NCBI GenBank assembly: GCA_017409785.1
Contig: JAFQSD010000002.1
Coordinates: forward strand, 474,597-538,596
Length of the DNA: 64,000 nt
Source: Bacilli bacterium
Lineage (GTDB): Bacteria > Bacillota_I > Bacilli_A > RF39 > UBA660
Direction of reading: 5' to 3'
Shown piece after piece: positions 8,636-18,495 of this stretch. The notes under the pieces are model-generated. The model was not told where the DNA came from, ran no database searches, and worked only from the letters and a program-made list of their open reading frames with translations. A program made the translations under genes and the position numbers. The number at the start of each line of letters is the position of its first letter. Position 1 is the first letter of the stretch.

Positions 8636-10744
8636 TTACACCTTTTTAATAACCTCAAAGTCAATAGTTTTCTCTTCACGAGAAGCTCTAACAACTTTTA
8701 CTACAACTCTATCTCCAATAGAATACTTCACATTAGTTCTTTCCCCAGTTAATGTCATTCTCTCCTCATCATAATGGAAGAAATCATTCATTTCTCTAAG
8801 TGGAACTAAACCTTCAATTAAATTATCAAGTTCAACAAACATACCAAAATTTGTTACCGAAGAAATCATACCTTCAAATTCTTCTCCAATATGTTCTTCC
8901 ATATATTCTGCCATCTTCATATCTTCTACTTCACGTTCACATTCAATAGAAGCACGTTCTCTTTCAGAAGAATGTTCTGTAATATAAACTAATCTTTGTT
9001 CCCATTTCTTAACTGTTCCCATATCAACTTTTCCCTTAAATAAATAAGTTCTAAGTAATCTATGAACAGTTGTATCTGGATAACGTCTAATTGGCGAAGT
9101 AAAGTGTGTATAACAAGGACTAGCAAGTCCATAGTGACCTAAATTTTCAGGTCTATATACAGCTTTTTTCATACTTCTTAATAATAAACTAGATAATATC
9201 TTAAATTCTGGTTTATCTTCTAAACTCTTTAAAATTCTTTGCATTGTTGTAGGTTTAACATCTTTTATATCACCTGCAACATTATATCCTAAACTACTTA
9301 CAAAAGCTAAGAAACTACGTATTCTTTCTTCCTCAGGAACTTCATGGATACGATATACAAATGGTAAACTCATATAGAAAATATGACTAGCAACACATTC
9401 ATTAGCAGCAATCATAAAGTCTTCTATTAAGTTTTCACCTACCCCACGTTCACGAATAACAACATCAGTAGGTTTACAATTTTCATCTACTAAAATTTTT
9501 GCTTCTTGTACACCAAAATCAATATATCCACGTCTAACCTTAAACTTACGTAATATTTCAGCAAGTTCAGCCATTAAACGTAATTTTTCTTCATATTCTT
9601 CATAACCTTCAGGAACAACATTATCTTCTAAAATACTATTAACCTTCTTATAAGTCATTTGAATTCTAGAACGAATAACACTTTCAAAAATTTCATAATC
9701 AACAGTCTTACCATTCTCATCAATTTCCATTACACAAGACATAGCAAGTCTATCAACATTAGGATTTAATGAACAAATACCATTAGAAAGTTCATGAGGT
9801 AACATTGGAATAACTCTATCAACTAAGTAAACACTAGTACCTCTTTCTTGAGCTTCAACATCTAAAGGACTTCCTTCTTTAACATAATAACTTACATCCG
9901 CAATATGAACACCTAATTTATAATTTCCATTAGGAAGTTTTTCAATTGATATAGCATCGTCAATATCTCTTGTGTCATCACCATCAATTGTAAATATAAC
10001 TTCATCACGAAGATCACGTCTTCCAACTATCTCTTCTTCAGATACTTCTGACGGAATCTCTTTAACTTCTTCTTTTACATCATCAGGAAACTCAACATTT
10101 ATATTGTATTTATAAATAATTGATAAAATATCTACTCCTGGATCATGTTTATGTCCAATTACTTCAATTACTTTACCTTCATATTTTGTATTCTTATTAA
10201 CTTTCTTTGTTAATTCAACAACTACTTTATGACCATCTACTGCATTCATTGCCTTATCTTTAGGCACTTCAATATTTAATTTAATCTTTTGATCATCTAA
10301 AGTAATATGTCCTTTACCCTTTTTATCAAAATTAATTTCTCCAATATATCTTTCAACTTGTCTTTTTATAATCTTAAGAATTCTTCCTTCTAATCTTTCA
10401 ATATTCATTTTACTTGTAATTTCAACTAAAACAATATCTTCATGAATAGCACCATTCATATTTTCTTGTGATACATAGATATCATCATTCATACCTTCAA
10501 CTTCAACAAATCCAAATCCCCTTTTATTTGCTCTCATAACACCTTTTCTTAAATGACTATTATCAAGCATCATATATTTGTCTTTATTCGAATGATAAAT
10601 AACTACATCATCTTCAAGTTTTCTCAACTCTTCCATTAATGCTGTTGTATTCTCAACAGTATTAACATTTAACATATCCTGTAATTCATAAATATCAAGT
10701 GCTTTATCACTGTTCTTAAGTACATCTAGTATTGCATCACGCAT
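8636..10744 (-). CDS. rnr: Ribonuclease R
   Basis: A processive 3'-5' exoribonuclease of 702 residues from ATG 10744, the start preferred over 10768 because AGGATGTG lies upstream of it. The order is an N-terminal winged-helix (MRDAILDVLKNS onward), cold-shock domains, the RNB catalytic core with the acidic metal-binding run DGDDTRDIDDAIS at about 250-262, and a C-terminal S1 domain (about 621-690, GMISSVTNFGMFVELD). It acts with tmRNA/SmpB in destroying defective messages and in rRNA turnover. The stop is one base from the next start. Bacillus RNase R is somewhat longer because of a Lys-rich tail, which is missing here. Confidence 0.95.
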   Translation of the reverse strand: MRDAILDVLKNSDKALDIYELQDMLNVNTVENTTALMEELRKLEDDVVIYHSNKDKYMMLDNSHLRKGVMRANKRGFGFVEVEGMNDDIYVSQENMNGAIHEDIVLVEITSKMNIERLEGRILKIIKRQVERYIGEINFDKKGKGHITLDDQKIKLNIEVPKDKAMNAVDGHKVVVELTKKVNKNTKYEGKVIEVIGHKHDPGVDILSIIYKYNINVEFPDDVKEEVKEIPSEVSEEEIVGRRDLRDEVIFTIDGDDTRDIDDAISIEKLPNGNYKLGVHIADVSYYVKEGSPLDVEAQERGTSVYLVDRVIPMLPHELSNGICSLNPNVDRLAMSCVMEIDENGKTVDYEIFESVIRSRIQMTYKKVNSILEDNVVPEGYEEYEEKLRLMAELAEILRKFKVRRGYIDFGVQEAKILVDENCKPTDVVIRERGVGENLIEDFMIAANECVASHIFYMSLPFVYRIHEVPEEERIRSFLAFVSSLGYNVAGDIKDVKPTTMQRILKSLEDKPEFKILSSLLLRSMKKAVYRPENLGHYGLASPCYTHFTSPIRRYPDTTVHRLLRTYLFKGKVDMGTVKKWEQRLVYITEHSSERERASIECEREVEDMKMAEYMEEHIGEEFEGMISSVTNFGMFVELDNLIEGLVPLREMNDFFHYDEERMTLTGERTNVKYSIGDRVVVKVVRASREEKTIDFEVIKKV

Positions 10745-10785
10745 AGTATCACATCCTATACTATACATTATACTTTGTTTTTTCC

Positions 10786-10809
10786 AAAAAGAAAAGGACC
10801 AAAGGTCCT
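10786..10809 (-). terminator. Intrinsic terminator between secG and rnr
   Basis: AGGACC-TTT-GGTCCT followed by TTTTCTTTTT on the minus strand; it includes the secG stop. It suggests that rnr is read by partial readthrough or from a separate promoter. Confidence 0.7.
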
Positions 10810-11026
10810 ACTTTACAAACATTGAAATTAAACAAATTATAAAGAACGAAATTCCTAAAACAAAAGTTAATCTACTAATAAATAACTCTGATCCACGTTC
10901 TTTTCTTTTTGTAAATAAATCTGAACTACCACCAGATAAAATTTGAGCTGCACTTTCAGCTTTACCACTTTGTAATAAAACTATAACAATTAATAAAATT
11001 GAAATAATTATAAGTGCTGTTTCCAT
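10808..11026 (-). CDS. secG: Protein-export membrane protein SecG
   Basis: A 72-residue Sec translocon subunit. It has two membrane segments (about 2-19 and 50-70) joined by a cytoplasmic loop holding the family's GGSSDLF motif (LSGGSSDLFTKRKERGSE). ATG 11026 is preferred over the GTG at 11032, because GGAGG lies seven bases upstream of the former and abuts the latter. SecG assists SecYEG insertion and export. As in many Firmicutes it heads the rnr-smpB group. Confidence 0.93.
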   Translation of the reverse strand: METALIIISILLIVIVLLQSGKAESAAQILSGGSSDLFTKRKERGSELFISRLTFVLGISFFIICLISMFVK

Positions 11027-11128
11027 AACCACACCTCCGATAACAATACCAATATAATACCATAAATTAAGTATTTATGCAATATTTTTATATTATCAAA
11101 AAAATCTCCAAAATTATGTATTTTTCAA

Positions 11129-11157
11129 CTGACTTTTATAAATATATATGTTATACT
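11129..11157 (+). promoter_or_regulatory. Promoter of essC
   Basis: CTGACT (11129-11134), 17 bases, TATACT (11152-11157), with TG one base before the -10 (extended -10). Confidence 0.55.
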
Positions 11158-11168
11158 ATTATATAGTA
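11154..11168. promoter_or_regulatory. Inverted repeat over the essC transcription start
   Basis: TACTAT-TAT-ATAGTA is a perfect 6-base inverted repeat overlapping the -10 element and the expected start site of essC. A repressor operator is a reasonable guess. Confidence 0.35.
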
Positions 11169-11188
11169 GAAGAATAGGAGTGGTTACT

Positions 11189-14100
11189 TTGCGTGTATTT
11201 ATTTTAGACAAAGAAAAAATAACAAAATTTAATCTTCCAAACAAAGTGTCTGGAGTATATGCAATTGATTACTTACCAGTAGGTTCTAAAATTAAAAGAA
11301 CAGTAAGTATTGAAGCCAGAGACGATAAATGGATTGTTAAAAGCAATGGTAGTGTAAATATAGTTAGCGGTAACATGATTCAAGAAGTAGCAATTCTTGA
11401 AGAATATCAATATCAACCAATTCAAATTAAGGGACGTAATGATTACATTGGTATCTACTGTATACCAAGTGTTGAAGATACATTTACAAGATATTTAGTA
11501 CAAAACGGAGCTATTTCAGTAGGTTCAGCCAATGACACGAGTATTAGTTATGTAAATAACCATGTACTTCCACACCATATATCAATAAACCCTGCTCAAG
11601 ATGGTTCATATTATATAACAGCAACTGAAGATGAAACACATTATGTATACTTAAATGACAAAAGAGTAAAACAAACAAAACTAAAAGTTGGAGATGTTAT
11701 CTTTTTATACGGATTAAAAATTATATGGATGGGAACATTCCTTCAAATCAATCAACCAAAAGATAAACTATTTATTAACAACTTCAACTTAACAACTTTT
11801 GTTGAAACAAATCCAGAAGATATAACAAATGTTGATCCTGTAAGTGATGAAGAAATGGCATTAGAATTATATACAGACAAAGATTACTTCTTCCATACAC
11901 CAAGATTAAAACAAAGTCTTATTGAAGAAGAAATTTTAATTGATGCTCCACCACAATCTTTTGAAGAAGAAAGCATGCCTGTACTATTAACTTTAGGTTC
12001 AATGGTTACAATGTTATCTTCAGCAGTAATGAATGCATATAATGCAATCTCAGGACTAGCAAGTGGAAGATCAAAATTAGGTGACGCCCTACCTTCATTA
12101 ATAATGTGCTTATGTATGTTATTCGGTGGTGCAGTAATGCCAAGAATTACTTCTGCATATCAACAAAAGAAAATGAAGAAAAAAGAAGCAAATCGTCAAC
12201 AAAAATATACAGCTTACATTAAAGAAAAAGAAGAAGAAATTAATGTAAAAATGGTTAATCAAACTCAAATACTAAAAAATACAAATCCAAGTATCAGTGA
12301 ATGCTATAGTTTAGTATTTGGAAAAACAAGAACTAACCTATGGAATAAAGAAATAAGAGATGATGACTTCTTAGCAGTTAAAGTAGGAACAGGAAATTGC
12401 CCAGCAAAAATTAAAGTAATGGCACCTGAAAAAAGATTTACACTAGATGAAGATAACCTACTTGAATTAGCAACAAATATGTCAGTAAGAGATTACACAT
12501 TAAATGATGTACCAATTACATTCTCATTCGCAGACAAACACATCTCTGCATTTATTTGTAATTCATCATATAATCAAGATTTCTTAAATGGAGTATTCCT
12601 ACAATTAATGGCATATCACAGTTCACAAGATTTAAAATTAATTTTTATGTTAACAGATAGAAGTACATATGACTTTAGTTATGCAAAATATGCACCTCAC
12701 TGTATAACAGAAGATAAATCAATTCGTTTCTATGGTATAAACAATTCAAATATTAAAAAGATTTCAAACTACTTAGAAGGAATCTTTGGAAAAAGAAAAA
12801 GAGCATACTATGGAAAAGAAACACAAGAAGAACAACAAGAAAAAGAAATTGGTAAAACAGTAAATCAAGAAAGTGGATTCAGAAGTTTTGATACATACTA
12901 CTTAATCATTACAAATGATTATACTGCAATCAAAGATGTACCAATTATTAAAGAAATAGTTAATACAGATGCAAACGTTGGATTCTCACTTAGCATCATT
13001 GATGATTCATTACAAAGTTTACCAAATGAATGTTCAGCATTTATTGAAGTATTAGATAAAGAAAGTTGTATCATTGAAAAAGACTTAAACAATCAACAAC
13101 GTTTCATCCCAGAAATTGTTACAGGATTAAATATGAGAGCAGTTGCCAACAGACTTGCAAACATTCCAATTTCATATGTTGACCAAGCCTCTTCCCTACC
13201 AACAAGTCTAACATTCCTAGAAATGTATAACGTAGGTAGAATTGAACAATTAAATATTCGAAATCGTTGGAAAAATAATGACATTATTAATACATTAAAA
13301 GTACCAATTGGTGTTCACTCAAGCGGAGAACAATTCTTCCTAGACCTACACGAAAAAGCCCATGGTCCACACGGACTTATAGCTGGTTCTACTGGTTCAG
13401 GAAAATCAGAATTTATCGTAACATGTTTATTATCGTTAGCAGTTAACTTCCATCCAGATGAAGTACAATTCGTACTTATCGACTACAAAGGTGGAGGTCT
13501 AGCAATGGCCTTTGATAACCATGAAGCAAAAACAAGAATTCCACACGTTGTTGGAACAATCACCAACTTAGATACCGCTGAAATGAACAGAACATTAGTA
13601 TCAATTAACTCAGAGTTAAAAAGACGTCAAAGAATGTTCAATGACGCTAAAGGAGTTACTGGTGAAAGTACAATCGATATTTACAAATATCAAAAGTACT
13701 ATCGAGAAGGTGTACTTGATAAACCAATGTCTCACCTACTTATCGTAAGTGACGAGTTCGCCGAATTAAAGTCTCAACAACCAGAATTCATGAATGAGTT
13801 AATTTCAACAGCACGTATCGGACGTTCCTTAGGAGTTCACTTAATCCTAGCAACACAAAAACCATCAGGAGTTGTTAATGACCAAATCTGGTCAAATACA
13901 AAATTCCGTATCTGTTTAAAAGTTGCAGATCGAAGTGACTCAATGGAAGTTTTAAAGAAACCAGATGCAGCTAGTATTAAAGAAACTGGACGTTATTACC
14001 TACAAGTAGGATTTGATGAATACTTCGATATTGGTCAATCCGGATGGGCAGGAGCTAAATATTATCCAAGTGATGCAATTGTTAAAAAGATTGACGATTC

Positions 14101-15820
14101 AATTAAATTCGTTGATGATGTAGGTGCAGTAACAAGAAGCATTAATGAAATAGTAAAACAATCCCAAGAAGCTGAAAAAGGAGATCAATTATCAAACATC
14201 GTAAAACACATCACAGAAATAGCTGCTGCAGATGAATATGTAGCACAAAAACTATGGCTAGATAAGATCCCTCCTGAAATATTCTTAGGAAACTTAAAGA
14301 AAAAATACAATTACCAAGCAGAACCATATGTTATTAATCCAATTATTGGAGAATATGATAAACCTGCTGCTCAAATGCAAGGTCTACTTACAATCGATAT
14401 AACTAGAAATAATACATTAATTTATGGTATGAACGATAGTGGTAAAGAAGACTTACTTGCAACAATGATTTACTCATCAATTGCAGAACACAGCCCAGAT
14501 GAATTAAATATGTATATCATTGACTTTGGTTCAGAAACATTAAAAATGTTTACAAAAGCTCCTCATGTTGGAGAAGTGTGTACATTAGAAGATGCTGAAC
14601 AAATCCTTAACATGTTTATTATGATCGATAAAGAATTAGATAAACGTAAAGAATTATTTATTGATTATGGTGGTAGTTACATGAACTATATTGAACAAAG
14701 TGGTGAAAAATTACCATTAATCAATATCATTATTAATAACTATGAAGTATTCTCAGAAAATATGGGTAACTTCGTTGAAGTATTAGGAACAATGTACCGT
14801 GATTCATTAAAATACGGAGTATCATTCGTAATCACAACAGGTGCAGCAAATAGTTTCAGACCAAAATTAGCTGAATACTTCGCTAATAAATTAGTATTAC
14901 AAATGGCAAATGATACAGACTATAGAAACTTACTAATGTGTGAAAAAGGATTAATACCATTCAAAACAAAAGGTCGTGGTATTACAGGTATTGGAGATAT
15001 GAAACTAGAATTCCAAACTGCCTTTATCACAAAACAAAGTAAGATTACACAAACAGTACGTGAAGGTGTTGCAGTTCTACAAAAGAACTATACTACTCAC
15101 GCAAGACGTGTACCAGTCTTACCAGATGTTGTATCTATTAACCACTTAGCTCAAGACATTAAAGACTTAACTAAGGTTCCAGTTGGAGTTAACTATGATA
15201 CTAAGTTGAACGAACAATTCGACTTCTTCACAGAAAAAGTAACAATTATTTGTGGAAATACAATGTCAGAGAACGAAAACTTCTTCTTCTCACTATTCAA
15301 TATATTTAAACGTATACCACAAACTAAAGTTAGAGTATTAGATCCAGTTAAATCATACGACGTATCTAAAATACCTGTTGAATGTTTCACTGATAACTTC
15401 AATGCTATTATTCCTGCATTAATGCAAGAAATGCAAACAGAAAGCGAAATCAAGCGTGTATATGTAATTAATGGAGCATCAAGAATTAAAGACAAATTAA
15501 ATGAACAAACATTACCTATGTATGAACAATTCTTACAATCATTCAAAGATAATGAAAGTACAATCTTACTTCTTGTAGATAATGTATCCGGATTCCAAAA
15601 ATTACAAATCGAAACATGGTTTGATGACGTAGTTAATAAAAAACGTGGTATTTGGTTAGGAAATGGACTTGCAGAACAAGTTGTAATTGATACACCAAGA
15701 TTAGAACCTGAAGTAAAACAATTAGAATTTGATGATATGGCATTTATCGTTACTGAAGAACATGTAATACCATTTAAGAAAGTGGTTATTGAAAAGGAGG
15801 ATGTTGAAGATGAAAAATAA
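11189..15820 (+). CDS. essC: Type VII secretion FtsK/SpoIIIE-type ATPase EssC
   Basis: The membrane motor of type VIIb (ESX-like) secretion. The start is taken as TTG 11189, eight bases after AGGAG; a GTG at 11180 overlaps that ribosome binding site. The product is about 1543 residues, a normal EssC length. N-terminal FHA-like domains cover about 1-190 (VGSANDTSI and LPHHISI). Two membrane segments lie near 265-287 and 300-319, then three ATPase domains. The first has Walker A GSTGSGKSE (about 730) and acidic motifs VLIDYKGGG and LLIVSDEFAE. The second P-loop is altered (GMNDSGKED, about 1076). The third lacks GK (GNTMSENE, about 1352). It overlaps esaB. Partners EsaA, EssA and EssB are not in the window. 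Confidence 0.93.
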   Translation: MRVFILDKEKITKFNLPNKVSGVYAIDYLPVGSKIKRTVSIEARDDKWIVKSNGSVNIVSGNMIQEVAILEEYQYQPIQIKGRNDYIGIYCIPSVEDTFTRYLVQNGAISVGSANDTSISYVNNHVLPHHISINPAQDGSYYITATEDETHYVYLNDKRVKQTKLKVGDVIFLYGLKIIWMGTFLQINQPKDKLFINNFNLTTFVETNPEDITNVDPVSDEEMALELYTDKDYFFHTPRLKQSLIEEEILIDAPPQSFEEESMPVLLTLGSMVTMLSSAVMNAYNAISGLASGRSKLGDALPSLIMCLCMLFGGAVMPRITSAYQQKKMKKKEANRQQKYTAYIKEKEEEINVKMVNQTQILKNTNPSISECYSLVFGKTRTNLWNKEIRDDDFLAVKVGTGNCPAKIKVMAPEKRFTLDEDNLLELATNMSVRDYTLNDVPITFSFADKHISAFICNSSYNQDFLNGVFLQLMAYHSSQDLKLIFMLTDRSTYDFSYAKYAPHCITEDKSIRFYGINNSNIKKISNYLEGIFGKRKRAYYGKETQEEQQEKEIGKTVNQESGFRSFDTYYLIITNDYTAIKDVPIIKEIVNTDANVGFSLSIIDDSLQSLPNECSAFIEVLDKESCIIEKDLNNQQRFIPEIVTGLNMRAVANRLANIPISYVDQASSLPTSLTFLEMYNVGRIEQLNIRNRWKNNDIINTLKVPIGVHSSGEQFFLDLHEKAHGPHGLIAGSTGSGKSEFIVTCLLSLAVNFHPDEVQFVLIDYKGGGLAMAFDNHEAKTRIPHVVGTITNLDTAEMNRTLVSINSELKRRQRMFNDAKGVTGESTIDIYKYQKYYREGVLDKPMSHLLIVSDEFAELKSQQPEFMNELISTARIGRSLGVHLILATQKPSGVVNDQIWSNTKFRICLKVADRSDSMEVLKKPDAASIKETGRYYLQVGFDEYFDIGQSGWAGAKYYPSDAIVKKIDDSIKFVDDVGAVTRSINEIVKQSQEAEKGDQLSNIVKHITEIAAADEYVAQKLWLDKIPPEIFLGNLKKKYNYQAEPYVINPIIGEYDKPAAQMQGLLTIDITRNNTLIYGMNDSGKEDLLATMIYSSIAEHSPDELNMYIIDFGSETLKMFTKAPHVGEVCTLEDAEQILNMFIMIDKELDKRKELFIDYGGSYMNYIEQSGEKLPLINIIINNYEVFSENMGNFVEVLGTMYRDSLKYGVSFVITTGAANSFRPKLAEYFANKLVLQMANDTDYRNLLMCEKGLIPFKTKGRGITGIGDMKLEFQTAFITKQSKITQTVREGVAVLQKNYTTHARRVPVLPDVVSINHLAQDIKDLTKVPVGVNYDTKLNEQFDFFTEKVTIICGNTMSENENFFFSLFNIFKRIPQTKVRVLDPVKSYDVSKIPVECFTDNFNAIIPALMQEMQTESEIKRVYVINGASRIKDKLNEQTLPMYEQFLQSFKDNESTILLLVDNVSGFQKLQIETWFDDVVNKKRGIWLGNGLAEQVVIDTPRLEPEVKQLEFDDMAFIVTEEHVIPFKKVVIEKEDVEDEK

Positions 15821-16064
15821 AGTTTTAGTAGAACTAGTAGTTCCTACAATTGAATCTAGCTTTGATATCTATTTACCAATAAATAAAAGAATTGGAAATA
15901 TAATTACACTCCTAAATAAAACAGTATCTGAACTATCAGAAGGATGTTATGAAGGAACAGCCAGTACTGCTCTATATAATAGAGAAACAAGTCAAAAATA
16001 TGAAATAAATACTCTACTATATAATACAGATATCCGTAACGGAACAACTTTAATATTACTATAA
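15810..16064 (+). CDS. esaB: EsaB/YukD-like ubiquitin-fold protein
   Basis: An 84-residue protein directly downstream of essC, overlapping its end by 11 bases. ATG 15810 is nine bases after AAGGAGG; earlier in-frame starts overlap that site. The sequence fits the small ubiquitin-like YukD/EsaB family of type VIIb loci: a beta strand (KVLVELVVPT), a helix (INKRIGNIITLLNKTV), and a C-terminal strand ending NGTTLILL. EsaB is a cytoplasmic accessory or regulator of type VII secretion. Identification rests on length, pattern and position; no catalytic residue is expected. A terminator follows. Confidence 0.8.
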   Translation: MKNKVLVELVVPTIESSFDIYLPINKRIGNIITLLNKTVSELSEGCYEGTASTALYNRETSQKYEINTLLYNTDIRNGTTLILL

Positions 16065-16088
16065 AAAACAGTTGAAAAACTGTTTTTT
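16065..16088 (+). terminator. Intrinsic terminator of essC-esaB
   Basis: AAAACAGT and ACTGTTTT arms with a T-run, immediately after the esaB stop. Confidence 0.8.
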
Positions 16089-16115
16089 AGTTGACACATT
16101 TTTAAATATAAGCAA

Positions 16116-16144
16116 TTGTTACAACACCAAATATATGTTAAAAT
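16116..16144 (+). promoter_or_regulatory. Promoter of the lipoprotein peptidase gene
   Basis: TTGTTA (16116-16121), 17 bases, TAAAAT (16139-16144) with TG before the -10. A further TTGACA at 16091 has no -10 at the right distance. Confidence 0.5.
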
Positions 16145-16170
16145 AATAATGAAAGATAAGGTGATTATCC

Positions 16171-17862
16171 ATGGGATATAAATTAAATAAAATAGCCAAA
16201 GGCGGCTTAGCAATTGGTATGGCCGCAATAATAGCATTAACTGCTTCAGGATGTACAAATAAATATTCTTCATATACTGGATCACCATCTACATCAGTAA
16301 CACAAACATATGAAAATGATTATATTGATGTAGTTACTAGCAATGAATTTAGAGTATACGATGAAGATTTAAATACAACAAATGTAACTCTTAATAATGT
16401 AGGTTATATGGACGTAATAAATACATTAGATGAAGGTGACTATACATTTGAATATTCACCTTACTACGGATTAGATGAAGCATTAGCAATGTATAATTCA
16501 ACTACAGTAAATAAAAGTACAACATCAACCTTATTAGATGCCAATGGTCAATTAGATCCACAAAAACTAGCACAACAAGTATTAGCAAATAATAAAGATT
16601 ATATGGCCCAAGGAAAAGACGTTATAAATAGTTTTTATACAGATATATCATCATCAGATCTACATATGATCTGCAAAATAATAGCAGAAGTAGTAAATCA
16701 AGAATTTAATGGTATCGAAAAAGAAAAAGTAGCAAATACATTAATGCAAATGACAATGTTTCAAAGAACAGGTTCAGCATCTAATGCATATATAACAAAT
16801 ACACTAACTTTCGTATATAATCCAACAATGAGTGGATTATATGCAAACAAACAAGAAATCGAAGGAACTTCAAATAGCAAAGAAGAAACTTTAAAACAAG
16901 TTATTACTCACGAAGTAATGCATTTACTACAATACGCATCAAGTGATGCAAACGATAAAAATGGACTTGAATCAGGTATATGTAGAATGTATAATCTACC
17001 AAATAAAGATGTTAAAGTACCAGTAGATTCACTATGGAATTCATGGTTACTTGAGGCTGCTGCCGAATTAGGAATGGCCGAATATTTAAATATTGAACCT
17101 GGTACATATGCCAAAAAAATATCATACGCAAGATCATATAATTTAAGTAGATTTAATGATTTAGACTTAGCTAACCATTCAATCGAAGATGTAGTATTTA
17201 ACCATAAATTAGAAGATGCTTATAAAGAATTAGGATTAAATAGTCCAGAAGAACAAAGAGAATTTTTAAACTTCTTATATTCAGTAGAAATTACACAATC
17301 AGATCCAGAAGATTTCTGGGAAAATTACACAGCTAAAACTGGAATAACTCCAACAGAAGATGAAAAACTAGCAATCCGAATGGATATTAGAACAGATGCA
17401 GTAAAATTCTTATCTAGAAACTTCTATGAAAATCTAGCAGATGCAATCTATACAGGATCAGTAAAGGACTTAGACACAGTATTCTATTTAGTAAGAAATT
17501 GGGAATTAGATGTATATGGACACTTAGAATATACAAAAACAAGTTCACTAGAACATGCTAAAGATTTTATACTATGGCAAAACGATATTCAAAACAAATT
17601 ATTTACAGCATTAGCAAATAGTAATAATACAACACTTGATAATATTCAAAATCAATATGCAGAATATAATTTACAAGCAAGCGTAGAAGATCAAATCTAT
17701 AACAACTGTAATTTAAGCAATTATAGCGACTATACAGCTTCATATATTACTGATGCTAAAGATTCATACTCTACAAGTAAATTCAGCCGTAATAGCCTAG
17801 TTACAGACTATATAAATACATCTACAAAGTCATCTGAAAAAGATGTATTATATACAAAATAA
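16171..17862 (+). CDS. Secreted lipoprotein with zinc-metallopeptidase (HExxH) motif
   Basis: A 563-residue lipoprotein with a basic N-terminus, a hydrophobic core and the lipobox LTASGC (modified Cys at 28). In the middle stands HEVMH (about 247-251) in ITHEVMHLLQYAS, and some 40 residues later WLLEAAAELGMAEY. This order, HExxH then W-x-x-E-x-x-A-E, is the gluzincin pattern of MA-type peptidases, so zinc binding and proteolysis on the outer face of the membrane are likely. The family is not otherwise recognised. It lies between essC-esaB and the convergent WXG100 operon, with its own promoter, an AAGGTGAT ribosome binding site and a terminator. A role in type VII secretion is inference from position. 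Confidence 0.75.
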   Translation: MGYKLNKIAKGGLAIGMAAIIALTASGCTNKYSSYTGSPSTSVTQTYENDYIDVVTSNEFRVYDEDLNTTNVTLNNVGYMDVINTLDEGDYTFEYSPYYGLDEALAMYNSTTVNKSTTSTLLDANGQLDPQKLAQQVLANNKDYMAQGKDVINSFYTDISSSDLHMICKIIAEVVNQEFNGIEKEKVANTLMQMTMFQRTGSASNAYITNTLTFVYNPTMSGLYANKQEIEGTSNSKEETLKQVITHEVMHLLQYASSDANDKNGLESGICRMYNLPNKDVKVPVDSLWNSWLLEAAAELGMAEYLNIEPGTYAKKISYARSYNLSRFNDLDLANHSIEDVVFNHKLEDAYKELGLNSPEEQREFLNFLYSVEITQSDPEDFWENYTAKTGITPTEDEKLAIRMDIRTDAVKFLSRNFYENLADAIYTGSVKDLDTVFYLVRNWELDVYGHLEYTKTSSLEHAKDFILWQNDIQNKLFTALANSNNTTLDNIQNQYAEYNLQASVEDQIYNNCNLSNYSDYTASYITDAKDSYSTSKFSRNSLVTDYINTSTKSSEKDVLYTK

Positions 17863-17887
17863 AAAACTCGCAAATGCGAGTTTTTTT
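17863..17887. terminator. Bidirectional terminator between convergent type VII units
   Basis: AAAAACTCGC-AAAT-GCGAGTTTTT has A and T runs on both sides and lies exactly between the lipoprotein stop and the stop of the leftward small-protein operon. Confidence 0.85.
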
Positions 17888-17888
17888 A

Positions 17889-18200
17889 TTAACGAACAAC
17901 TGTTGTTCTTTGTTTTATTCTACCTACAGGAAGTTTAGCTGCTTGAACTTCAAATTTTGAAATTAAAGAATCATATTCTTTGTTACTATTAACTATCCAA
18001 TTTTTTAAATCAACAAGTCTTCCACGTTGTTTCTTTAAATCTGCAATAGTATTAATAAGAGTATTATAACGATAAAAATCACTTGGTATAGAATTTTGTT
18101 GTAAATAATTAATAACTGTGTCTAAATAGTTAATAGCACTATCTAAAGCATTAAAACCATTAACACTAATTGAATCATAACTTAAAGATACTTTTGCCAT
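17889..18200 (-). CDS. Small helical protein, last gene of the WXG100 operon
   Basis: A 103-residue, mostly helical protein (SAINYLDTVINYLQQN; IADLKKQRGRLVDLKNWIVNSNKEYDSLISKF) with a basic C-terminus. There is no signal peptide or WxG motif. The ATG overlaps the stop of the preceding WXG100 gene by one base (TAATG), so translation is coupled. I do not recognise a family. Size, helical content and position suggest a type VII substrate, chaperone or partner of the WXG100 proteins. Confidence 0.7.
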   Translation of the reverse strand: MAKVSLSYDSISVNGFNALDSAINYLDTVINYLQQNSIPSDFYRYNTLINTIADLKKQRGRLVDLKNWIVNSNKEYDSLISKFEVQAAKLPVGRIKQRTTVVR

Positions 18201-18484
18201 TATTTACTCTCCCATTTATTAATAGTTTTATCAACATTCTCACCAATTTTTTTAACAGTATTACCATAATATCTTAAATAGTCACCAAAGTCTTCGTATG
18301 TAGTTCTTTCTGCCTCTAATTTCATTGCATAACTATTAGCAGCACTACCAGACCAAGCACCTTGATTAATCTTAGTGAATGAATCAAACAAATCTTTAAT
18401 TTGGTCATCATATTGTTTGCATAAATCTAAAATTTCATTACCGCAAGCAATAATATCTGCACCACTTGCTTTAATCTCTGCCAT
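18200..18484 (-). CDS. WXG100-family protein (EsxA-like)
   Basis: A 94-residue, leaderless two-helix protein. The turn motif is W-S-G in NQGAWSGSAANSY (about 43-55), flanked by amphipathic helices (ILDLCKQYDDQIKDLFDSF; YLRYYGNTVKKIGENVDKTI). This is the hallmark of WXG100 substrates, exported as helical-hairpin dimers by EssC. C-terminal YxxxD/E-type signals are loosely represented (YGNTVKKIGE). It is the fifth of six leftward genes from one promoter at 20015-20043. Confidence 0.88.
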   Translation of the reverse strand: MAEIKASGADIIACGNEILDLCKQYDDQIKDLFDSFTKINQGAWSGSAANSYAMKLEAERTTYEDFGDYLRYYGNTVKKIGENVDKTINKWESK

Positions 18485-18495
18485 AATTCACACTC

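Noticed and set aside
15193..15546. Leftward 117-codon frame opposite the end of essC
   Set aside because: Antisense shadow of conserved essC sequence with no promoter or ribosome binding site.
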